DNA of 64,000 nucleotides from NCBI RefSeq assembly GCF_014203795.1, contig NZ_JACHJU010000001.1, positions 3,224,001 through 3,288,000 of the forward strand. The letters run 5' to 3'. Of the stretch, positions 60,103 to 64,000 are shown piece after piece. The stretch is from Streptosporangium album. Its GTDB lineage: Bacteria > Actinomycetota > Actinomycetes > Streptosporangiales > Streptosporangiaceae. The translations under genes were made by a program, and so were the position numbers. Below the pieces are notes generated by a model. It was not told the origin of the DNA, made no database searches, and saw only the letters and a list, made by a program, of their open reading frames with translations. How positions within the stretch are numbered: the stretch's first letter is position 1; every line of letters starts with the position of its first letter.

Positions 60103-61260
60103 TCACTGGGCGCCCAGGAGCCGCCCCACCTCGCGCAGCCCGTCCAGGTCGTGCACGTCCTCCGCCATGGCGGGGACCCGGGCCACCGGCACCGTGGGAT
60201 GGGCGGAGGCGAAGTGTTCCTGCTCGCGGTGTTCACGGGCGGCCAGCTGCATCCGGCCGGCGTGCAACCGCAGGACGGCGGCGGTCAGCTCGTGCTCGCC
60301 CTTCGACTCCAGGTTCTCGGCCGCCGCGGTGCTCCGCGCCGCCGACAGGGCGGCCGCCGGTGAGAGGTGCACCCTGTTGACCACGAGCCCGGCCAGGGGC
60401 ATGCGCTCCTCGGCGAGCCGCTCCACGAAGTAGGAGGCCTCACGCATCGCGTCCCGTTCGGGCGCGGCCACGACGACGAACGCGGTCCCGGGGGCCTGCA
60501 GGAGCTTGTAGGTCTGCTCGGCGCGTGCCCTGAACCCGCCGAAGACGGCGTCCAGCGCGGAGACGAACGTCTGCAGGTCCTTGAGCACATGCGCGCCCAG
60601 CAGCTTGGTCATGGCACCGGCGACGAAGCCGAACCCCGCGTTGAGGAGTTTGAACGCGCTGCGCCCGCCGGCCTTGGCGGGGGCCATCAGCACCCGGATC
60701 AGCCGCCCGTCGAGGAAGCGGCCCAGCCGTTCCGGCGCGTCGAGGAAGTCCAGCGCGGAGCGGGAGGGCGGGGTGTCCACGATGATCAGGTCCCAGTCGC
60801 CCGACCGGCGGAGCTGGCCGAGTTTCTCCATCGCCATGTATTCCTGTGTGCCGGAGAAACTGGACGACAGAGATTGATAAAAAGGATTCGTCAGAATCTG
60901 CCGGGCCCGTTCGGGGTCCGCGTGCGCCTCGATGATCTCATCGAAGGTCCGCTTCATGTCGAGCATCATGGCGTGCAGATGGCCGTCGCCCGCCACGCCC
61001 GCGACGGGCCGCGGGGTGTTGTCGAGCTCGGTGAGTCCCATGGACTGTGCCAGCCGCCGGGCCGGGTCCACGGTCAGCACCACGGCCGAACGGCCGCGCT
61101 CGGCCGCGCGCAGCCCCAGGGCGGCCGCGGTGGTGGTCTTGCCGACTCCGCCGGAGCCGCAGCAGACGATGATCCGGGTGCCCGGGTCGTCGATGATCGC
61201 GTCGAGGTCGAGAACCGGGACGGTCCGCTGCCTGCCGGACCGTTCGCTGCGCTCGCTCAT
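60103..61260 (-). CDS. ArsA/Get3-like ATPase, second of pair
   Basis: A 385-residue P-loop ATPase. Deviant Walker A GSGGVGKTTTAA with signature Lys, LTVDPARRLA switch I-like, IVDTPPSRSALDF switch II, and VVNRVHLS near the end. Family includes ArsA and Get3; the actinobacterial pairs beside wblA have no proven role, but arsenite genes are absent. ATG at 61260 overlaps stop of the first ATPase by four bases. It converges on wblA. Confidence 0.88.
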   Translation of the reverse strand: MSERSERSGRQRTVPVLDLDAIIDDPGTRIIVCCGSGGVGKTTTAAALGLRAAERGRSAVVLTVDPARRLAQSMGLTELDNTPRPVAGVAGDGHLHAMMLDMKRTFDEIIEAHADPERARQILTNPFYQSLSSSFSGTQEYMAMEKLGQLRRSGDWDLIIVDTPPSRSALDFLDAPERLGRFLDGRLIRVLMAPAKAGGRSAFKLLNAGFGFVAGAMTKLLGAHVLKDLQTFVSALDAVFGGFRARAEQTYKLLQAPGTAFVVVAAPERDAMREASYFVERLAEERMPLAGLVVNRVHLSPAAALSAARSTAAAENLESKGEHELTAAVLRLHAGRMQLAAREHREQEHFASAHPTVPVARVPAMAEDVHDLDGLREVGRLLGAQ

Positions 61261-62261
61261 GCTGCTCCCTGGGTGCGGATCGATTGGGCCAGCTCGTACA
61301 GCCCGGCCAGGTCCACCCCGTCGGCCAGCAGCGGCAGCTCGTAGCGGGGGCGTCCGGCTCTGTCCAGCGAGGCCCTCTCGCGGTGCTCCAGGCGCGTACG
61401 GCGGGCGTGGTCGACGATCTCCTCGCCGAGGGACTCGGCCACGGCGGTGGCGTCGGAGCTGCCGTCCGTAAGCCCGGACGCCTTGAGACCGAGTGCCAGC
61501 TCGGTCAGGTCGAACCGGTTCTCGCCCGCCTCGTCCAGGACGGATGCCGGTATCAGCGACTCCCTGACCATGTTCGTGAAGATCCCGCCGGGCGGCAGCC
61601 CGGCCGCACGGAGCTCGTCGAGCCCGTCCAGGGTCTCCTGGACCGGCATCTCCTCCAGGAGCGTGACGAAGTGCACCGCGGTCTCCGGAGAGGAGACGAC
61701 GCCGTTCACCAGGTCGGCGTGGTTCTTGATGGGGCCCATCCTGGCCAGGTCGGCCACCTCGCTGGTGACGTTGAGGAAGCGGGCGATCCGGCCGGTCGGC
61801 GGCGCGTCGAGCACGACGGCGTCGTAGACCCGCCTGCCGTCCTTGGCCTTGCGGCGGACGGCCTCGGTGGTCTTGCCGGTGACCAGGACGTCGCGGAAGC
61901 CGGGAGCGATGGTGGTGGCGAAGTCGATGACCCCCATCTTCGTCAGGGCCTTGCCCGCCTGGCGCATGCCGTAGAACATCTCCAGGTAGTCGAGCATGGC
62001 CTCTTCGGCGTCGACGGCCAGAGCGTAGACGTCCCCGCCGTCGGGCGCGACGGCGATCTTCCTCTCCTCGTACGGCAGCGGCGGCAGGTCGAAGACCTGC
62101 GCTATTCCCTGCCGGCCCTCGACCTCCACCAGCAGGACCTTGCGGCCGTCCGCGGCGAGGGCGAGGGCGAGTGCGGCGGCTATCGTGGTCTTCCCCGTGC
62201 CGCCCTTGCCGGTGACGACGTGGAGGCGTACGCCGTCCCAATCGGTGTCGCGAGCTCTCAC
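61257..62261 (-). CDS. ArsA/Get3-like ATPase, first of pair
   Basis: A ~334-residue P-loop ATPase of the same family with TGKGGTGKTTIAAALALA as P-loop, LLVEVEGRQG switch region, and VVLDAPPTGRIARFL as switch II. It is not simply a copy of its neighbour; the two may work as a heterodimer as in ArsA halves. Start uncertain: GTG 62261 gives RARDTDWDG; TTG 62279 would add six residues. The two genes overlap (ATGA), and both are divergent from DUF4177/RidA. Confidence 0.87.
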   Translation of the reverse strand: MRARDTDWDGVRLHVVTGKGGTGKTTIAAALALALAADGRKVLLVEVEGRQGIAQVFDLPPLPYEERKIAVAPDGGDVYALAVDAEEAMLDYLEMFYGMRQAGKALTKMGVIDFATTIAPGFRDVLVTGKTTEAVRRKAKDGRRVYDAVVLDAPPTGRIARFLNVTSEVADLARMGPIKNHADLVNGVVSSPETAVHFVTLLEEMPVQETLDGLDELRAAGLPPGGIFTNMVRESLIPASVLDEAGENRFDLTELALGLKASGLTDGSSDATAVAESLGEEIVDHARRTRLEHRERASLDRAGRPRYELPLLADGVDLAGLYELAQSIRTQGAA

Positions 62262-62435
62262 GTTCCGAAGGCTACCCAACAGTCACTCGACGATTCGCCG
62301 GAGCTGTCCACTGGTGGGACCGCAGGTGCGGATTGTCATAGTGATCCTGCCCACTCCGGTGCCGCGTGGGAGGCCGGCGGTCGCGCTCCACCCGCGGGGA
62401 CGCCCGTAGGGAACGCTCAGCGGGAGCCGCCTCGC

Positions 62436-62448
62436 TAATGTGTCCCAC
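62436..62448 (+). promoter_or_regulatory. Leaderless promoter -10 of the DUF4177 gene
   Basis: TAATGT (62436-62441) lies seven bases upstream of the ATG at 62449, with no Shine-Dalgarno; a -35 box is not clear. Same spacing as in the CorA gene and the PAP2 remnant. Confidence 0.55.
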
Positions 62449-62604
62449 ATGACGAAATGGGAGTACTCGACGGTGCCTCTGCTGGTCCACGCGACCAAGC
62501 AGATTCTCGATAACTGGGGCCAGGACGGCTGGGAGCTCGTCCAGGTCGTGCCGGGGCCCAACCCCGAGCAGCTGGTCGCCTACCTGAAGCGGCCGAAGCA
62601 GTGA
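62449..62604 (+). CDS. DUF4177 small protein
   Basis: A 51-residue protein: MTKWEYSTVPLLVHATKQ, then LDNWGQDGWELVQVVPG, ending YLKRPKQ. The WEY start and GWELV centre are standard for DUF4177. Role unknown; in actinomycetes it is often immediately before a RidA gene. The stop overlaps the next gene (GTGA), so they are coupled. Confidence 0.88.
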   Translation: MTKWEYSTVPLLVHATKQILDNWGQDGWELVQVVPGPNPEQLVAYLKRPKQ

Positions 62605-63059
62605 CGCCGGAGGAGAAGCTGGCCGAGCTCGGGCTGACGCTGCCCGAGGTGGTGGCGCCGCTGGCGTCCTACGTGCCGGCGGTCCGCTCAGGCGACCACG
62701 TCTACACCTCGGGCCAGCTTCCGGTGGTGGACGGCAAGCTCGCGGCGACCGGCAAGGTCGGCGCCGAGGTGAGCCCCGAGGAGGCGCGCGAGCTCGCCAG
62801 GACCTGCGCGCTCAACGCCCTCGCGGCGGTGGCCTCGGTGGCCGGAGGCCTGTCGAACATCGTCCGGATCGTGAAGGTCGTCGGCTTCGTGGCCAGCGAC
62901 CCCGCCTTCAGCGGCCAGCCCCAGGTCGTCAACGGCGCCAGCGAGCTGCTCGCAGAGGTCCTGGGAGAGGCGGGCAAGCACGCCCGCAGCGCGGTCGGCG
63001 TGGCCGTCCTGCCGCTGAACGCGCCGGTCGAGGTCGAGCTGATCGCCGAGGTCCGCTGA
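62601..63059 (+). CDS. RidA (YjgF/YER057c/UK114) family protein
   Basis: A 152-residue RidA-like protein (SGDHVYTSGQLPVVDGKLA, NALAAVASVAGGLSNIVRIV, HARSAVGVAVLPLNAPVEVE). RidA proteins form trimers and hydrolyse reactive enamines/imines from PLP enzymes; the conserved Arg appears in HARSAVG. GTG start at 62601 overlaps DUF4177. Followed after 71 bases by NUDIX gene. Confidence 0.9.
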   Translation: MTPEEKLAELGLTLPEVVAPLASYVPAVRSGDHVYTSGQLPVVDGKLAATGKVGAEVSPEEARELARTCALNALAAVASVAGGLSNIVRIVKVVGFVASDPAFSGQPQVVNGASELLAEVLGEAGKHARSAVGVAVLPLNAPVEVELIAEVR

Positions 63060-63130
63060 CGATTGTCCGGTGCGGGAGCCGTGCCACATGATGGACCCTG
63101 AACCGAGTGTTGTTCTGGTGGAGGGTCTGA

Positions 63131-63958
63131 ATGGGTGGGATTCCGCTTCCTGGTGAGTTCGGCGAGCGTGCGCGCGACATCCTGGCCGGGCGGGTGGAGC
63201 CCGTCCCGGCCAGGGACGCCGCCACCGTGGTCCTCCTGCGCGAGGGCGTCGAGGTCTACCTGCTGCGGCGGAAGGCGAGCATGGCCTTCGCGGCGGGGGC
63301 CTACGTCTTCCCCGGCGGTTCGGTGGACCCCCGCGACACCGACCACGCGATCTCCTGGGCCGGGCCCTCGCCCGCGGAGTGGGGAGCGGTCTTCCGCGCG
63401 GACGAGAGGACCGCGCGTGGCCTGGTCTGCGCCGCCGTGCGGGAGACATTCGAGGAGTCCGGGGTGCTGCTCGCCGGGACGTCCCCCGCCTCCGTCGTCG
63501 CCGACACCACCGGTGACGACTGGGAGGCCGACCGGCTCGCTCTGATCGACCGGAGCCTGTCGTTCGCCGACTTCCTGGCCAGGCGCGGCCTGGTTCTCCG
63601 TTCCGACCTGCTGCGTCCCTGGACCCACTGGATCACTCCCGAGGTCGAGCGCAGACGCTTCGACACCCGGTTCTTCGTCGCGGCGCTCCCGCCGGGCCAG
63701 CGCACCCGCGACGTCGGCGGCGAGGCGGACCAGGTCGCCTGGGTACGGCCCGCCGACGCGATCGACCAGGCCAAGAACGGCCAGATCTTCCTGATGCCCC
63801 CGACCTACCGCACGCTCGGCGAGCTGCGCGACTACCCGTCCGTGGCCGACGTGCTCGGCGCCGAGCGTGAGATGGTCACCTTCATGCCCGTGATCGTGGA
63901 GGTGGACGGGGAGATGCACATCGTGCTCGACGACGACTACCGGTCGGGGGCCGCATGA
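63131..63958 (+). CDS. NUDIX hydrolase
   Basis: A 275-residue NUDIX protein of the larger type (related to NUDT19/CoA-type). The Nudix box is partly stretched: PGGSVDPRDTD near residue 58, then AAVRETFEESGVLLAG at ~103 (RExxEExG). THWITPEVERRRFDTRFF is typical of this subfamily. It hydrolyses a nucleoside-diphosphate-linked compound, exact substrate unknown. ATG at 63131; stop overlaps next gene (ATGA). Confidence 0.88.
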   Translation: MGGIPLPGEFGERARDILAGRVEPVPARDAATVVLLREGVEVYLLRRKASMAFAAGAYVFPGGSVDPRDTDHAISWAGPSPAEWGAVFRADERTARGLVCAAVRETFEESGVLLAGTSPASVVADTTGDDWEADRLALIDRSLSFADFLARRGLVLRSDLLRPWTHWITPEVERRRFDTRFFVAALPPGQRTRDVGGEADQVAWVRPADAIDQAKNGQIFLMPPTYRTLGELRDYPSVADVLGAEREMVTFMPVIVEVDGEMHIVLDDDYRSGAA

Positions 63959-64000
63959 GTGGTCTGCGGATTCCTCTTGAGGGGCCCGACGGGTCCGGGA
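63955..64000 (+). CDS. Start of the next gene (cut by the right edge)
   Basis: ATG at 63955 overlaps the NUDIX stop by four bases. Only 15 codons are visible (MSGLRIPLEGPDGSG), too short to name. In related genomes a metallo-beta-lactamase-fold hydrolase often follows this NUDIX gene; that is inference by synteny from memory. Confidence 0.55.
   Translation, partial: MSGLRIPLEGPDGSG

Overview
The window is high-GC (about 70%) actinobacterial chromosome. Gene families (a wblA neighbourhood with paired ArsA-like ATPases, ECF41-type sigma factor, KdpFABC-DE, ESX-type small proteins, CU044_5270 and DUF4429 families), GTG/TTG starts and leaderless promoters point to an actinomycete near Streptosporangium/Nonomuraea. 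That placement is inference from protein style; no species can be named from the sequence alone.

Layout. 0-19 kb is mixed chromosome: an MFS transporter, a cupin/XRE regulator divergent from a BenE-type carrier with a perfect palindrome between them, an FAD oxidoreductase ending in a MITE-like inverted repeat, a secreted metalloprotease coupled to a secreted unknown, an ECF sigma factor with its membrane partner, a CorA channel on a leaderless promoter, a TetR/aldo-keto reductase pair with two operators, an HNH nuclease, a DUF4429/SHOCT protein, an aspartate aminotransferase, DUF2000 and AraC genes, an ABC exporter behind a SoxR-like promoter, and a streptogrisin-like protease. 19-31.5 kb is a complete L-rhamnose locus: lacI-type regulator and rhamnulokinase on the minus strand, and divergently the RhaT/P/Q/S importer, rhamnose isomerase, a fused rhamnulose-1-phosphate aldolase/dehydrogenase and an extra arabinose/fucose-isomerase-like protein, closed by a strong terminator. 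31.8-39.9 kb is a tightly overlapping kdpFABCDE operon headed by a 27-residue membrane microprotein.

39.9-55.5 kb is a decay zone. It starts with a KimA-like K+ transporter lacking its N terminus. It continues with some intact genes (methyltransferase, three-gene ESX-like set, TetR/DUF2867 locus, FAD oxidoreductase, KtrA, a four-repeat COG4705 membrane protein, YibE/F, zinc metallopeptidase) mixed with remnants of an ECF41 sigma factor, a STAS protein, KtrB, a PAP2 phosphatase, a second COG4705 protein, an XRE regulator, an ISAs1 element and a VIT1/CCC1 transporter. The zone ends at tRNA-Pro(CGG). Two of three K+ uptake systems are damaged while Kdp is intact, which suggests potassium supply now leans on Kdp.

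55.6-64 kb is core-like: metallophosphoesterase, GatB/YqeY protein, class A penicillin-binding protein, WblA, two overlapping ArsA-like ATPases, DUF4177, RidA, a NUDIX hydrolase and the start of one more gene. The gene order around wblA resembles the Streptomyces arrangement as I recall it.
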